From: Prevotellaceae bacterium
GTDB taxonomy: Bacteria; Bacteroidota; Bacteroidia; Bacteroidales; Bacteroidaceae
Direction of reading: 5' to 3'
Length of the DNA stretch: 56,305 bases
Assembly: GCA_003150315.1 (NCBI GenBank)
Contig: QAML01000078.1
Location: 76,822 to 133,126, forward strand
Below the pieces are notes generated by a model, which saw nothing but the letters and a program-made list of their open reading frames with translations, was not told where the DNA came from and did no database searches. Position numbers and translations under genes: made by a program. Shown piece by piece: positions 17,113 to 26,751 of this stretch (within the stretch, counting starts at the first letter, position 1; each line of letters opens with the position of its first letter).

Positions 17113-17517
17113 TCACTTTAGCCGCCACCTGCCATTGTATTTAATGACAGGAACGACAATCTCCTCTTTCGTGCTGTCGCCATAGGTTATGTAAATGCGG
17201 ACAACCGAATACGTAGCCTTTTCGTTAGTATTTTCGGCTATGGCTTTGGCACTTACCATGCCCTTGCGCTCTTTCTTTTCGTTTTCAGCCGCCTGTTTCA
17301 GCACATTCACAAGGCTGTTGTGATAGCGTTGCGGGATGCTGTCATAACTCTGTACGCACGAAAGATATTCGTCATACTCTCCCTTTATGAGATGGGCGTA
17401 TGCAGTTTCGGCAATCTCGGAAGGCGTTGATTTTTCAACGATTCCCTTCTTGTTTTCAGACTTGCACGAAAGCAGGAAAATCACTGCGGATAACGCCGCA
17501 ACAAGTCTAAGATTCAT
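17113..17517 (-). CDS. Lipoprotein, DUF4878-like
   Basis: 134 residues with a type II signal peptide: hydrophobic LVAALSAVIFLLSC with lipidated Cys18. The mature part resembles small NTF2-like DUF4878 proteins: helices around PSEIAETAYAHLIKGEYDEYL, then strands ending in PVIKYNGRWRLK, the typical last strand of that fold. Function is not known. It begins two bases after the der stop, so it is the last gene of the yceD-rpmF-fabH-era-der run. Confidence 0.75.
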   Translation of the reverse strand: MNLRLVAALSAVIFLLSCKSENKKGIVEKSTPSEIAETAYAHLIKGEYDEYLSCVQSYDSIPQRYHNSLVNVLKQAAENEKKERKGMVSAKAIAENTNEKATYSVVRIYITYGDSTKEEIVVPVIKYNGRWRLK

Positions 17518-17519
17518 TT

Positions 17520-18833
17520 TTACTTATGACGAATGAAAACATTTATGGGAGTGCCGCAGAAATTCCAATTCTCGCGAATGCGATTCTCGAGAAAGCGGCG
17601 GTAATGTTCCTTAACATACTGCGGAAGGTTGGCAAAAAATGCAAACGACGGCACACGTGTGTTGGGAAGTTGGGTGCAATACTTAATCTTTATATACTTG
17701 CCCTTGGTTGCAGGGGGCGGCGTTTCCTCGATAATGGGAAGCAGAATATCGTTAAGCTTCGGAGTAGGAACTTTGGTGGTTCGGCGCACATACACGTCTT
17801 TTGCTGTTTCAAGCACCTTGAATATGCGCTGTTTCGTCATTGCCGAAGCAAAAATTATGGGGAAATCCACAAACGGAGCCATGCGAGAGCGAATGGCGTT
17901 GATGTATTCCGTTTGCGCCTGTTGGGATTTATCCTCTACCAAATCCCATTTGTTCACCACCACAACAAGTCCCGTTGAGTTTCTCTGAATTACCTGGAAA
18001 ATATTCATGTCTTGCGTACCGATTCCGCGCGTTGCGTCAATCATGAGAATTGACACATCGGCAGACTCAATGGCGCGAATGGAGCGGAGAACGCTATAAT
18101 ATTCCAAATCCTCGTTTACCTTGTTCTTCTTGCGGATTCCCGCTGTATCAACAATATAGAAATCAAAGCCAAACTTGGTATATCGTGTTGAAATAGCGTC
18201 GCGCGTTGTGCCCGCTATATCAGTTACGATGTTTCTTTCCTCGCCTATAAAAGCATTTATGAGACTGCTTTTTCCAACATTGGGGCGACCGACCACAGCA
18301 AAATGGGGAATGCTTTCGTCATCTTCAGCCTTGCTCTCCTTGGGAAGTTTCTCGATAATGGCATCAAGCAATTCGCCCGTACCACTACCCGTTGCCGCAC
18401 TCACAGCCATGGGTTCGCCCAGACCGAGACGGTAAAATTCCGCGCTTGAAAAGACATCGGCGCTGTTGTCTGCCTTGTTGGCAACAAGAATAATGGGAAG
18501 TTTTGCACGACGAAGTATGTTGGCAACCTCGTCATCGAGATCAGTGATGCCATTCTTGACATCAACCATGAACAGAACCACATCAGCCTCTTGGGTAGCC
18601 ACCATTACCTGCTTGTGAATCTCTTCCTCAAAAATATCATCGCTGTTGACAACCCAACCTCCTGTATCAACAACCGAAAAAGTTCTGCCGTTCCAAAGAA
18701 CTTTGCCATATTGGCGATCGCGAGTGGTACCGGCTTCATCACTCACAATAGCGCGACGCGTTTCTGTAAGACGATTGAAAAGAGTTGACTTGCCCACATT
18801 CGGACGTCCAACGATAGCTACTAAATTTCCCAT
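17520..18833 (-). CDS. der: Ribosome biogenesis GTPase Der (EngA)
   Basis: A tandem-GTPase protein needed for 50S subunit assembly. The first G domain has GRPNVGKST at about 8-16, VDTGGW and ANKAD. The second has GRPNVGKSS near 180, VDTAG and NKWD. A C-terminal KH-like domain ends in [12 protein letters not shown]. Its 437 residues are standard. It lies in an operon with era and a ribosomal protein gene, which fits ribosome assembly. Confidence 0.98.
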   Translation of the reverse strand: MGNLVAIVGRPNVGKSTLFNRLTETRRAIVSDEAGTTRDRQYGKVLWNGRTFSVVDTGGWVVNSDDIFEEEIHKQVMVATQEADVVLFMVDVKNGITDLDDEVANILRRAKLPIILVANKADNSADVFSSAEFYRLGLGEPMAVSAATGSGTGELLDAIIEKLPKESKAEDDESIPHFAVVGRPNVGKSSLINAFIGEERNIVTDIAGTTRDAISTRYTKFGFDFYIVDTAGIRKKNKVNEDLEYYSVLRSIRAIESADVSILMIDATRGIGTQDMNIFQVIQRNSTGLVVVVNKWDLVEDKSQQAQTEYINAIRSRMAPFVDFPIIFASAMTKQRIFKVLETAKDVYVRRTTKVPTPKLNDILLPIIEETPPPATKGKYIKIKYCTQLPNTRVPSFAFFANLPQYVKEHYRRFLENRIRENWNFCGTPINVFIRHK

Positions 18834-18873
18834 TGTTGATAGTTCGGATAGTTTGTTTTATGAATTGTAAAAA

Positions 18874-19755
18874 TTACTTCGGTTCGTAACCGAAGCTTTC
18901 GAGCGATTTTGAAGAGTTTCTCCAATTGGGATTCACCTTAACATACAGCTGCAAAAAGACTTTCTTGTCAAAAAACTTCTGAATGTCTCTCCTGGCTTCC
19001 TCGCCCACTCGTTTCAAAGCCACACCGCCATGACCTATTATAATGCCTTTCTGACTTTCACGCTCAACGAATATCGTTGCAGCAATACGGATGAGTTTTT
19101 TATCCTCTTTGAACTCCGTTACAAGCACCTCCACTGAGTAAGGAATCTCTTTGTCATAATACAAAAGTATCTTTTCGCGGATGATTTCGGATACTATGAA
19201 GCGTGAAGGCTTGTCGGTGAGCTGGTCTTTGTCAAAGTAATCGGGAGATTCGGGAAGCAATTCCACAATACGCTTCTGCACATTGTCAACATTGAAACGG
19301 GCTTTTGCAGAAAGCGGAACAATTTCCGCCTGAGGAATCTGCTCATGCCAATATTCCACGAGCTTCGTAACTTCTTTCTCGTTGCTCAAATCAATCTTGT
19401 TTATAAGCACAAGAATCGGAATATTGAGCTTCTTGACTTTGGAAATGAAATCCTCGTTCTTGGATTGCTTCTCTACGGTATCGGTTACATAAAGAAGTAT
19501 GTCCGCATCCTCAAGCGACGAAACCGAGAATGCGAGCATATCTTCCTGTAGTTTGTAATTAGGCTTAAGCACGCCGGGAGTATCAGAAAAGACAATCTGA
19601 TAATCATCCGTGGAAACTATTCCCATAATCCTGTGGCGCGTGGTCTGCGCTTTGAAAGTGGCAATAGAAATTCTCTCGCCGACGAAAAGATTCATCAACG
19701 TGGACTTTCCCACATTGGGATTCCCAACAATGCTAACAAAGCCTGCCTTATGCAT
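18874..19755 (-). CDS. era: GTPase Era
   Basis: Binds the 3' end of 16S rRNA and promotes 30S maturation. The G domain has GNPNVGKST at about 11-19, DTPG and NKID. The C-terminal KH domain includes GIIIGHGGVALKRVG, the RNA-binding GxxG region. 293 residues, standard length. The start is six bases after the fabH stop. Confidence 0.98.
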   Translation of the reverse strand: MHKAGFVSIVGNPNVGKSTLMNLFVGERISIATFKAQTTRHRIMGIVSTDDYQIVFSDTPGVLKPNYKLQEDMLAFSVSSLEDADILLYVTDTVEKQSKNEDFISKVKKLNIPILVLINKIDLSNEKEVTKLVEYWHEQIPQAEIVPLSAKARFNVDNVQKRIVELLPESPDYFDKDQLTDKPSRFIVSEIIREKILLYYDKEIPYSVEVLVTEFKEDKKLIRIAATIFVERESQKGIIIGHGGVALKRVGEEARRDIQKFFDKKVFLQLYVKVNPNWRNSSKSLESFGYEPK

Positions 19756-19761
19756 TACCTA

Positions 19762-20772
19762 TTATTTTGCACTTTTATAGTCGTAAGCCCATTTCAGATA
19801 GGACGCGCCCCATACAAATCCCGCACCAAATGCACAGAATATAAGGTTGTCGCCTTTCTTAAGTTGGCTTTCGTAGTCCCACAACGCCAAAGGAAGTGTA
19901 GCTCCCGAGGTATTTCCGTAACGTTGTATGTCCATCATGACTTTTTCCATGGGAACTTCGAGACGTTTTGCAACAGCTTCGATAATTCTTACGTTTGCCT
20001 GATGAGGAACTATCCAGGAAATGTTATCCTTATTGAGATTGTTGCGCTCGGCTATGACATTGCAGGCATCACTCATGTTTGTTACCGCAAACTTAAAGAC
20101 AGTGCGACCCTCCTGATGCAAATAATGCAAATGATGATCGATTGTGAAATGAGTAGGAGGACAAACGGAGCCACCACCTTTCTGAACGAGGAAAGGAAGT
20201 CCCTTGCCGTCGGTGCGAAGATAAGAATCAATCAAACCGTAATCCTCTTCGGTGGGTTCAAGAAGCACTGCTCCCGCGCCATCGCCGAAAATCGGGCAGG
20301 TGGAACGGTCGGTGTAATCCACGATAGAGGAAAGTTTGTCTGCACCACAAACAATTACTTTCTTATAACGCCCGCTACGAATAAGGTTTGCGCCGAGTTC
20401 GAGTCCGAAAAGAAAACCGCAGCACGCGGCTTCCATATCGAAAGTATAGGCATTGGTCATTCCCAAACGTCCAAGGACAATAGAGCCGGTGGAAGGGAGA
20501 TGATAGTCGGGAGTTGAGGTTGCCATTACGAGACAGTCTATTTCTTTCGGGTCGGTTCCCGTGCGTTCAAGAAGTTGTTTGACTGCTTTGCGTGCCATAT
20601 AGCTTGTGCCGAGTCCTTCTTCGTTCAGAATGCGACGCTCCTTAACTCCTATACGAGTCATAATCCACTCGTCGTTGGTGTCAACCATTCTTGAAAGTTC
20701 GTCATTGGTCAGCACGTATTCGGGAACGTAACCTCCTACTCCTGTTATTATAGCGTTTATATTATTAGCCAT
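19762..20772 (-). CDS. fabH: Beta-ketoacyl-ACP synthase III FabH
   Basis: Starts type II fatty-acid synthesis by condensing an acyl-CoA with malonyl-ACP. The thiolase-fold triad is visible: Cys117 in EAACCGF, His in WIVPHQAN and Asn in YGNTSGAT. I start at ATG 20772 ([17 protein letters not shown]), giving 336 residues. The 20 extra codons back to 20832 do not look like a FabH N-terminus. It follows rpmF by about 95 bases. plsX, often between them in other phyla, is absent. Confidence 0.97.
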   Translation of the reverse strand: MANNINAIITGVGGYVPEYVLTNDELSRMVDTNDEWIMTRIGVKERRILNEEGLGTSYMARKAVKQLLERTGTDPKEIDCLVMATSTPDYHLPSTGSIVLGRLGMTNAYTFDMEAACCGFLFGLELGANLIRSGRYKKVIVCGADKLSSIVDYTDRSTCPIFGDGAGAVLLEPTEEDYGLIDSYLRTDGKGLPFLVQKGGGSVCPPTHFTIDHHLHYLHQEGRTVFKFAVTNMSDACNVIAERNNLNKDNISWIVPHQANVRIIEAVAKRLEVPMEKVMMDIQRYGNTSGATLPLALWDYESQLKKGDNLIFCAFGAGFVWGASYLKWAYDYKSAK

Positions 20773-20867
20773 TTCCTCTTTTTTAATAATACGACAACTT
20801 GAAGACCATGCGACTTTCCGCGCAGTCTCCAAGCATTCATACTGTTTTTACTTCGGGACGAAGCAAA

Positions 20868-21053
20868 TTATGCTTCCGCTCCTTTTTCGATTGCCACCTT
20901 GCCGCGGTAATAACCACAATCGGGGCATACTGTGTGATACACGTAAAGTGAGCCACAGTTAGGGCAAACTGCCAACGTAGGTGCTACAGCCTTATCGTGT
21001 GTTCTGCGCTTAAGGGTGCGGGTCTTGGATTGTCTTCTTTTAGGATGTGCCAT
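20868..21053 (-). CDS. rpmF: Ribosomal protein bL32
   Basis: A 61-residue basic 50S protein beginning MAHPKRRQSKTR. It is a zinc-ribbon form, with Cys30, Cys33, Cys43 and Cys46 in CPNC and CPDC. It follows yceD by 32 bases, a pairing conserved across bacteria. Confidence 0.98.
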   Translation of the reverse strand: MAHPKRRQSKTRTLKRRTHDKAVAPTLAVCPNCGSLYVYHTVCPDCGYYRGKVAIEKGAEA

Positions 21054-21085
21054 TTTATTCTAAATGTTTATTTGTTTATTATTTT

Positions 21086-21562
21086 TTACTGTATTTCTGC
21101 CGAATGACTTTCGAGCCATTTCGTCATTGCAGGGTTGCATTCACCTTCTTCATGCACATGAACCGACGGAACATTGAGAGCAAGCGTTTCGAACACTCTG
21201 TGAGACAAATCAAGTGTGCCGTCGGCACGAGCCTCAAGCATGTCTTCGTCGTCGGTTTCCATGTCGGCGTTTGTGCATACCACCTTTACAGTATCTTCTA
21301 CCTCCGTGTCGTAATTCATTTCGTCAAGACAGCGGGTACAAGTTATACGCAAAACGCCTTTCACCTTTATTTCCACAAGATAATCGTATTTCGAATCCTG
21401 TGATTTCCTTGCAGTGGCAACAACATCCACTTCACCGCCAACTACGTCCTCATTGCCGAATTGTTTGAAGAATTCATTCTCCAAACGAACGCTTTTTTCT
21501 TCGTTTTTCTCGGCTAATTCCTTGACGTTTACTGTGCAATGTATCATATCTGTTGCGTACAT
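21086..21562 (-). CDS. yceD: YceD/DUF177 family rRNA accumulation protein
   Basis: 158 residues. The family is required for normal 23S rRNA levels in other organisms. Visible marks are CTRCLDEM (CxxC) in the middle, a DLSHRVFETLALNVPSVH stretch, and a final HEEGECNP. Its place immediately before rpmF supports the call. The ATG at 21562 lies about 16 bases after a -7 element; an alternative ATG is five codons in (21547). Confidence 0.88.
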   Translation of the reverse strand: MYATDMIHCTVNVKELAEKNEEKSVRLENEFFKQFGNEDVVGGEVDVVATARKSQDSKYDYLVEIKVKGVLRITCTRCLDEMNYDTEVEDTVKVVCTNADMETDDEDMLEARADGTLDLSHRVFETLALNVPSVHVHEEGECNPAMTKWLESHSAEIQ

Positions 21563-21578
21563 ACCACTAAAAGCGACC

Positions 21579-21587
21579 GCAAATTTA
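21579..21587 (-). promoter_or_regulatory. -7 promoter element for the yceD-der operon
   Basis: TAAATTTGC on the minus strand, 17 bases before the yceD ATG. It shares the gap with a divergent element for dedA. Confidence 0.7.
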
Positions 21588-21703
21588 TGATTTTTTGTGC
21601 TAATACGGAAGTTTATCCTTGGAAAATCATCAAAAAAGCGTATTCCACAATGTGTTTTGTACTTTTCCCGGGGCTTGTGGCGGGGTGTTAGGAATAATAT
21701 TTC

Positions 21704-21711
21704 TATTTTTG
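21704..21711 (+). promoter_or_regulatory. -7 promoter element for the dedA operon
   Basis: TATTTTTG 18 bases before the dedA ATG at 21730. This places the start there rather than at the upstream in-frame ATG at 21619. Confidence 0.65.
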
Positions 21712-21729
21712 CGTCAAATTACACATGAT

Positions 21730-22377
21730 ATGAGTGCAATAATAATGTGGTGTCTGGCCCACCTTAACTATTGGACAATAATTTTGTTCATGGCCGTTGA
21801 GAGTTCGTTCATTCCTTTTCCTTCCGAAGTGGTTGTGCCGCCGGCGGCATGGCTTGCCGCAAACGGCGAAAACGGTTTGAACATCGTTGGAGTTATAATT
21901 GCCGCAACTTTGGGTGCGGATATTGGCGCCACTATCAATTATGTTCTCGCCAAACTCCTTGGCAGACCCATTGTTTATGCTTTTGCCCGTTCCAAGATGG
22001 GGCACATTTGCCTGATTAACGAGGAAAAGGTGAAGCATGCCGAGACTTTCTTTGAGCATCACGGTGCTTCCTCCACATTTTTCGGTCGTCTCGTGCCTGC
22101 CGTAAGGCAGTTGATTTCCATTCCTGCCGGTTTGGCAAACATGCACTTCGGCAAGTTTATTCTTTTCACCACTCTCGGCGCGGGTGCATGGAACATTGTG
22201 CTTGCCACAATAGGTTATTCGCTGTCAAAAGTGCCAGGAATGAAAAGCACGGAGGATATTGCCAATCTTTCTGCCAAATACAGCCACACCATAGGCTATG
22301 CCATTCTTGCCATTGTGGCTGTGGTGTTGTTGGTGATTATTATCAAGGAGACAAACAAAAAGCATAAAAAACAATAA
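21730..22377 (+). CDS. DedA family membrane protein
   Basis: 215 residues from MSAIIMWCLAHLNYW. DedA (SNARE-associated, PF09335) proteins are integral membrane proteins now linked to lipid carrier recycling (undecaprenyl phosphate or phosphatidylethanolamine translocation). Characteristic motifs are ESSFIPFPSEVVVPPA near the N-terminus and FFGRLVPAVRQLISIPAG in the centre, with a C-terminal hydrophobic segment and a basic tail. The specific lipid is not determinable. It leads a four-gene run with spacings of 7, 8 and 4 bases. Confidence 0.9.
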   Translation: MSAIIMWCLAHLNYWTIILFMAVESSFIPFPSEVVVPPAAWLAANGENGLNIVGVIIAATLGADIGATINYVLAKLLGRPIVYAFARSKMGHICLINEEKVKHAETFFEHHGASSTFFGRLVPAVRQLISIPAGLANMHFGKFILFTTLGAGAWNIVLATIGYSLSKVPGMKSTEDIANLSAKYSHTIGYAILAIVAVVLLVIIIKETNKKHKKQ

Positions 22378-22384
22378 CTTCATC

Positions 22385-22585
22385 ATGGACCATCTGCCAA
22401 AGGACCCTGCAATTTTGGTTTCAAGTGTAAACATGCTTCTGCGCGATAACGAATATGATTCTTTCGAAGAACTTTGCCACTGCTTCAATCGCAATCCAGA
22501 CGAGTTGAAAGCTTTTTTGAAAGAGAACGGATATGTATATAGCGAGGAACAGAAACAAATACGCCCTTGCGGCTTTGACGAATAA
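22385..22585 (+). CDS. DUF4250 domain-containing small protein
   Basis: 66 residues matching DUF4250: MDHLPKDPAILVSSVNMLLRD, then a helical HCFNRNPDELKAFLKENGY and YSEEQKQI. The family is short, cytosolic and of unknown function. It starts seven bases after dedA. Confidence 0.8.
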   Translation: MDHLPKDPAILVSSVNMLLRDNEYDSFEELCHCFNRNPDELKAFLKENGYVYSEEQKQIRPCGFDE

Positions 22586-22593
22586 GGAAAAGC

Positions 22594-22839
22594 ATGATTA
22601 GCCGGGACGCAATAGAAACTGCCTACAGTTTCTTTCACCAAAAACAGAGAATATACGCCCATTCCACGATTGCAAGCCAGAAAGACGACATTGAGTACGC
22701 CATTTCTTCATACGTAGAGGGCATGAGTCCTGAGTTGTACCTCAAGATTTCGGAGGGGAAGGACGGTTTTCTGCTCAGACACGATTCTTTCGGCTGCGAC
22801 ATTGCCAATGCGGTGGAAAGACTCGAAAAAATGCTTTGA
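22594..22839 (+). CDS. Small conserved-looking hypothetical protein
   Basis: 81 residues, acidic, mostly helical, with no signal or membrane segment. It contains the aromatic stretch AYSFFHQKQRIYAHST and a C-terminal DIANAVERLEKML helix. I do not recognise a named family. Tight spacing (eight bases after DUF4250, four before the acyltransferase) and good codon use support a real gene. Confidence 0.75.
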   Translation: MISRDAIETAYSFFHQKQRIYAHSTIASQKDDIEYAISSYVEGMSPELYLKISEGKDGFLLRHDSFGCDIANAVERLEKML

Positions 22840-22843
22840 AGAT

Positions 22844-23806
22844 ATGGGCACGGCGCACAATGCAACGCTTCCCGCACGAAAGCCGAGGGAATCGAACTTC
22901 GAACTGCTGCGTATTGTGGCAATGATATTCATTGTAGCCCACCACTTTCTCATCGCCTCGGGAAATATAAACTATTACAGCCCAACCCTTTGCGGCGGCG
23001 AATTTGCCAATTCCTTTCTTGTGTGTGGCGTTGACTGTTTCATTCTTATTTCGGGGTATTTCGGCATAAAGTGCAACGTTTACAAATTTCTAAAGATTGT
23101 TTTTCTCATTCTTCTGACGGTTTTCATAGAGTATATACTCGCAACCATTCCCGCCACAAGCCGCTTCATAAATCTGCACTACGCCGTCCACCACATAGTG
23201 CCCCTGTTCAAAGACACGAACTGGTTCATACCGTCATACATAGGACTTATGCTCCTGTCTCCAATTCTCAACAAGGCTCTCGAACACGCTTCGTCCAAGG
23301 AGTTGACCGTTTGGACGGCAGCCATGACCGTTCTTTGTCTCTACTCATACTTTTTCAGCATTACACCGGTGGACACAACCGGATACAATCTCATTCAATT
23401 CATATACCTATATATATTAGGGAGATTTCTGAAGCATATCGGTAACGACATCAATGCCCCCCGCGCCGCCGCCATGTATATATGCGGAAGCCTTGCTGCC
23501 TACGCTGTATCGGTTTTAGTGAAACCGGGATTCACGGCATTTGCTTACAACAGCCCGCAAATACTCATCGCTTCTTCGGGACTGTTTCTGCTTTTCAGCA
23601 AAATAAAACTGCGTAGCAACGCAGTGAACATTGCTGCATCGACAACGTTCTGCGTATTTTTGTTTCACTATTCCATAATCTACAATCTTAAAAACGACTG
23701 CACCCTCTCCCAAGTTATACTTCTTTTTCTCGTTTCCTTTGGCATGGGGTTCGTAATCGGGCGATTTGCATCCGCGATTCTTGCAAAAACCGGCATAATA
23801 AAATAA
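22844..23806 (+). CDS. Acyltransferase 3 family membrane protein
   Basis: 320 residues with about ten membrane segments (PF01757 type), proteins that O-acylate surface glycans or other exported molecules. The first span carries FELLRIVAMIFIVAHHF, with the conserved His pair. VDCFILISGYF lies in the second span. I start at ATG 22844 (MGTAHNAT), four bases after the previous stop; the in-frame ATG at 22802 would overlap the upstream gene by 38 bases. The acceptor is unknown. Repeat copy 6 starts 16 bases after the stop. Confidence 0.85.
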   Translation: MGTAHNATLPARKPRESNFELLRIVAMIFIVAHHFLIASGNINYYSPTLCGGEFANSFLVCGVDCFILISGYFGIKCNVYKFLKIVFLILLTVFIEYILATIPATSRFINLHYAVHHIVPLFKDTNWFIPSYIGLMLLSPILNKALEHASSKELTVWTAAMTVLCLYSYFFSITPVDTTGYNLIQFIYLYILGRFLKHIGNDINAPRAAAMYICGSLAAYAVSVLVKPGFTAFAYNSPQILIASSGLFLLFSKIKLRSNAVNIAASTTFCVFLFHYSIIYNLKNDCTLSQVILLFLVSFGMGFVIGRFASAILAKTGIIK

Positions 23807-23822
23807 GCGCGTATAGCTTCAT

Positions 23823-23950
23823 AAAAAAAACTACATGCCTTGTTGTAAAAAACACAAGGCACTTATTTCAAAATACAAGGCACATATTTTAAAATATATG
23901 CCTTGTATTTTTCGTCTTTTCAAACATCTGAAACGCAACAACTTACAAAA
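23823..23950 (+). repeat. Intergenic 21-bp-unit repeat, copy 6
   Basis: Starts only about 16 bases after the acyltransferase stop, with no other terminator in between. It has three direct units, and palindrome 23871-23910 has small mismatches. The tail includes TTTTCAAACATCTGAAA and ends CAACAACTTACAAAA at about 23950. The remainder of the 23807-24281 gap holds only the galM promoter. Confidence 0.95.
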
Positions 23951-24199
23951 ACAACTTTTTTGACCTCAAAAATCGTGTTCGGAGACATACGGAAAAGCCC
24001 GTTTCCGCAAAAATCAGCGCATCGAGCGGACATGTCTTTTAATTCCACCCACAGGGGCATCACAAAAAACAGCGTCAACATGTTTTTCAGACAAATACGC
24101 AGAAATTAGTGGCAAATTCATACAAAAGCATGCTAAAACGCCACATTTTTCCCGACAAACACAAGCAGGAAAATAAATAGTGCTTTTTTCCGCAAATGC

Positions 24200-24230
24200 T
24201 TTGTCAAATCAAAATAAATAATTTACTTTG
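24200..24230 (+). promoter_or_regulatory. Promoter of the galactose operon
   Basis: TTTG at 24200-24203, a 19-base spacer, then TTACTTTG at 24223-24230 (one mismatch to TAnnTTTG). It gives a leader of about 45 bases before galM. No operator is obvious. Confidence 0.7.
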
Positions 24231-24281
24231 CAATACAGACATTAAAAATCAGCCATTCACTAACCTTAAAAAATTAGCATT

Positions 24282-25367
24282 ATGGTAGAAGGACAGTTAA
24301 ACAAAAGTGGATTGAATCCTGACAATTTCCGTAAAACCCTTAACGGAAAGGAGATTAATTTATATACTCTGCGCAACAGCGAGGGTAATGAAGTTTCACT
24401 GACAAACTATGGCGGCGCAGTTGTAGCCATAATGGTGCCCGACAAAAACGGACGCCTGGCAAACGTCATACAAGGTCATGACAATATAGACGATGTAATA
24501 AACAGCCCCGAGCCGTTCCTCAGCACGCTGGTGGGACGCTATGCCAACCGCATTGCAAAAGGAAAATTCGTACTCAATGGCAAGGACTACTATCTTGCAA
24601 TAAACAACGGTCCGAACCATTTGCACGGCGGTCCCACGGGTTTCCATACAAAAGTGTGGGAAGTGGAGAGAGTGGACGAGCGCGCCATTGTGTTGAGAAA
24701 TGTGTCGCCCTACTACGAAGAAGGCTTCCCCGGCGAACTGAGCATGACTGTCATGTTCACATTCACCGACAACAACGAACTGATAATTGACTACAAAGGC
24801 ACTTGCAACAAGAAGACAATCGTTAACATGACTCATCACGGATTTTTCTCGCTTGCAGGAATAGCCAACCCCACCCCGTCGGCAGAAAACGTGATTTGCC
24901 AAATAAACGCAGACTATTATCTGCCCATAGACGAGACATCCATTCCCACGGGAGAGATTCTGAAAGTGGAAGGAACACCGTTTGACTTCCGCAATCCCCA
25001 TGCTGTGGGCGACCATATCAACGATGACGACATACAGATTAAGAACGGCGCGGGATACGACCATTGCTTTGTGCTCAACAAGCACGAACCGGGCGAACTT
25101 ACCTTTGCCGCAAAAATCAAAGAGCCGGAAAGCGGCAGAACAATGGAAGTTTACACCACCGAACCGGGAATACAATTCTACTCAGACAACTGGGCAGACG
25201 GCTACAAGGGACAAAACGGCGCAACATTCCCGCGTCGCAGCGCACTTTGCTTTGAAGCGCAGCATTTCCCCGACAGCCCGAACCACGCATACTTCCCCGC
25301 AGTGGTTTTGAAACCAGGAGAAATCTACACACAAAAGACTATATATAAATTCGGTGTGGAAGACTAA
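24282..25367 (+). CDS. galM: Galactose mutarotase (aldose 1-epimerase)
   Basis: Interconverts alpha and beta anomers of galactose before phosphorylation. Active-site residues visible are His in NHLHGGPTGFH, His in MTHHGFFSL, the substrate-binding Asp in GYDHCF, and Glu in CFEAQHFPDSPN as base. It is 361 residues and apparently cytoplasmic, since no signal peptide is seen. It is first in a galM-transporter-galK operon of the arrangement known in Bacteroides. Confidence 0.95.
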   Translation: MVEGQLNKSGLNPDNFRKTLNGKEINLYTLRNSEGNEVSLTNYGGAVVAIMVPDKNGRLANVIQGHDNIDDVINSPEPFLSTLVGRYANRIAKGKFVLNGKDYYLAINNGPNHLHGGPTGFHTKVWEVERVDERAIVLRNVSPYYEEGFPGELSMTVMFTFTDNNELIIDYKGTCNKKTIVNMTHHGFFSLAGIANPTPSAENVICQINADYYLPIDETSIPTGEILKVEGTPFDFRNPHAVGDHINDDDIQIKNGAGYDHCFVLNKHEPGELTFAAKIKEPESGRTMEVYTTEPGIQFYSDNWADGYKGQNGATFPRRSALCFEAQHFPDSPNHAYFPAVVLKPGEIYTQKTIYKFGVED

Positions 25368-25422
25368 AAGACAACAACAGACAAAATTCATTCACTAATA
25401 AAATAATCTAAAAAATAAATTA

Positions 25423-26682
25423 ATGGCACAAAAAACTAAACAATGGGCAGCGATTGTTATGATGGTCGCGCTCTTCGCTATGATTGCCTTCGTAACGAAC
25501 CTTTGCTCACCTATGGCGGTAATCGTACAGAATCAATTCGGAGCTTCCGAGTTCCAATCGCAAATTGGTAACTATGCAAACTTCATAGCTTACCTTGTAA
25601 TGGGTATTCCCTCAGGTATGCTCATCGTGAAGTTCGGTTACAAAAAGACAGCACTCCTTGCGCTCATCGTAGGAATTATCGGTATGGTGCTAGAACTCCT
25701 CTCCGGGACTCTTGAAAGCATGTGGATTTATCTTCTCGGCGCATTTATCGCCGGTTTCTGCATGTGTATGCTCAACACCGTAGTAAATCCTTTGCTCAAT
25801 GTCCTTGGCGGCGGCGGCAACACGGGAAACCAGTTGATTCAGATAGGCGGTGCTTTCAACAGCGCAGCAGCTGTGGCTGTTTACATTATCCTCGGAGCTT
25901 TGATTGGTGAGGTAACGAAAGACACGGCAATTGTTGACGCAGCTCCCGCAATGTACATAGCATTGGGAATCTTTGTTGCAGCATTCATCGTATTGTTCTT
26001 TACTAAAATCGAAGAGCCCAAACAGGAACCCGTAAAGGCAGAACTTATAAAAGGAGCCTTGAGCCATCGCCACTTTGCCTTAGGTGCTTTGGCAATATTC
26101 CTTTACATGAGCGTTGAAGTAGGTACTCCTACCTACATGATCAAATATCTCATCAGCGATGTAGGCATTTCAGCCGGCGTAGCTTCGTTGATAGCAGCAG
26201 TATATTGGTTTGCCATGTTCATAGGTCGTTCAATCGGCGGTTCAATCGGCGGAAAAGTTTCCAGCCGTGCCATGGTTTCAACCGTAGCTATAGCAGCAAT
26301 CATATTATTGGCGTTCGGTATGTTGGCACCAAGCACATTGACTGTACAAGTTCCCGGTGTTGACTGGGCAAATCTCTCCGTAATCTGGGTAGATGTGCCT
26401 GTCGGCGTTGCAGCATTCATTTGCGTAGGTCTTTGCACCTCTGTAATGTGGGGCGGAATCTTTAACATGGCTGTCGAAGGACTTGGCAAATACACAGCAG
26501 CAGCTTCAGGAATCTTTATGACAATGGTTTTCGGTTGCGCAATAATGGTTGCACTCCAGGCAGTGGTTGCAGAACAAACCGGAAGCTACCTCGTAAGCTA
26601 CATAATCCCGCTTGCTTGCGCAGCATACATTCTTTTCTATGCTTTGGTGGGCAGCCGCGTGAAAAAGACAGAAGCAGAATAA
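25423..26682 (+). CDS. gluP: Glucose/galactose MFS transporter (FucP/GluP type)
   Basis: A 12-span major-facilitator permease of 419 residues, of the fucose/glucose-galactose H+-symporter group. The N-half has NFIAYLVMGIPSGMLIVKFGYKK, containing the MFS loop 2-3 basic motif. The C-half has VEVGTPTYMIKYL and FIGRSIGGSIGGK. Flanking galM and galK make galactose (and probably glucose) the likely substrate. A stem-loop separates it from galK. Confidence 0.9.
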   Translation: MAQKTKQWAAIVMMVALFAMIAFVTNLCSPMAVIVQNQFGASEFQSQIGNYANFIAYLVMGIPSGMLIVKFGYKKTALLALIVGIIGMVLELLSGTLESMWIYLLGAFIAGFCMCMLNTVVNPLLNVLGGGGNTGNQLIQIGGAFNSAAAVAVYIILGALIGEVTKDTAIVDAAPAMYIALGIFVAAFIVLFFTKIEEPKQEPVKAELIKGALSHRHFALGALAIFLYMSVEVGTPTYMIKYLISDVGISAGVASLIAAVYWFAMFIGRSIGGSIGGKVSSRAMVSTVAIAAIILLAFGMLAPSTLTVQVPGVDWANLSVIWVDVPVGVAAFICVGLCTSVMWGGIFNMAVEGLGKYTAAASGIFMTMVFGCAIMVALQAVVAEQTGSYLVSYIIPLACAAYILFYALVGSRVKKTEAE

Positions 26683-26700
26683 TAAGAAACTTAATTAAAA

Positions 26701-26730
26701 TGTCCGGCAGAGGAAATCCTCTACCGGACA
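26701..26730 (+). other. Intercistronic stem-loop between transporter and galK
   Basis: Arms 26701-26714 (TGTCCGGCAGAGGA) and 26717-26730 pair over 14 positions with one C-A mismatch. No T-tract follows. It could protect or process the mRNA, or tune the ratio of transporter to kinase. Confidence 0.75.
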
Positions 26731-26751
26731 TAACCTAAAAAATAAAAGATT

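Noticed and set aside
20773..20832. 20-codon extension of FabH
   Set aside because: The sequence is unlike FabH N-termini, and a good start occurs at 20772.
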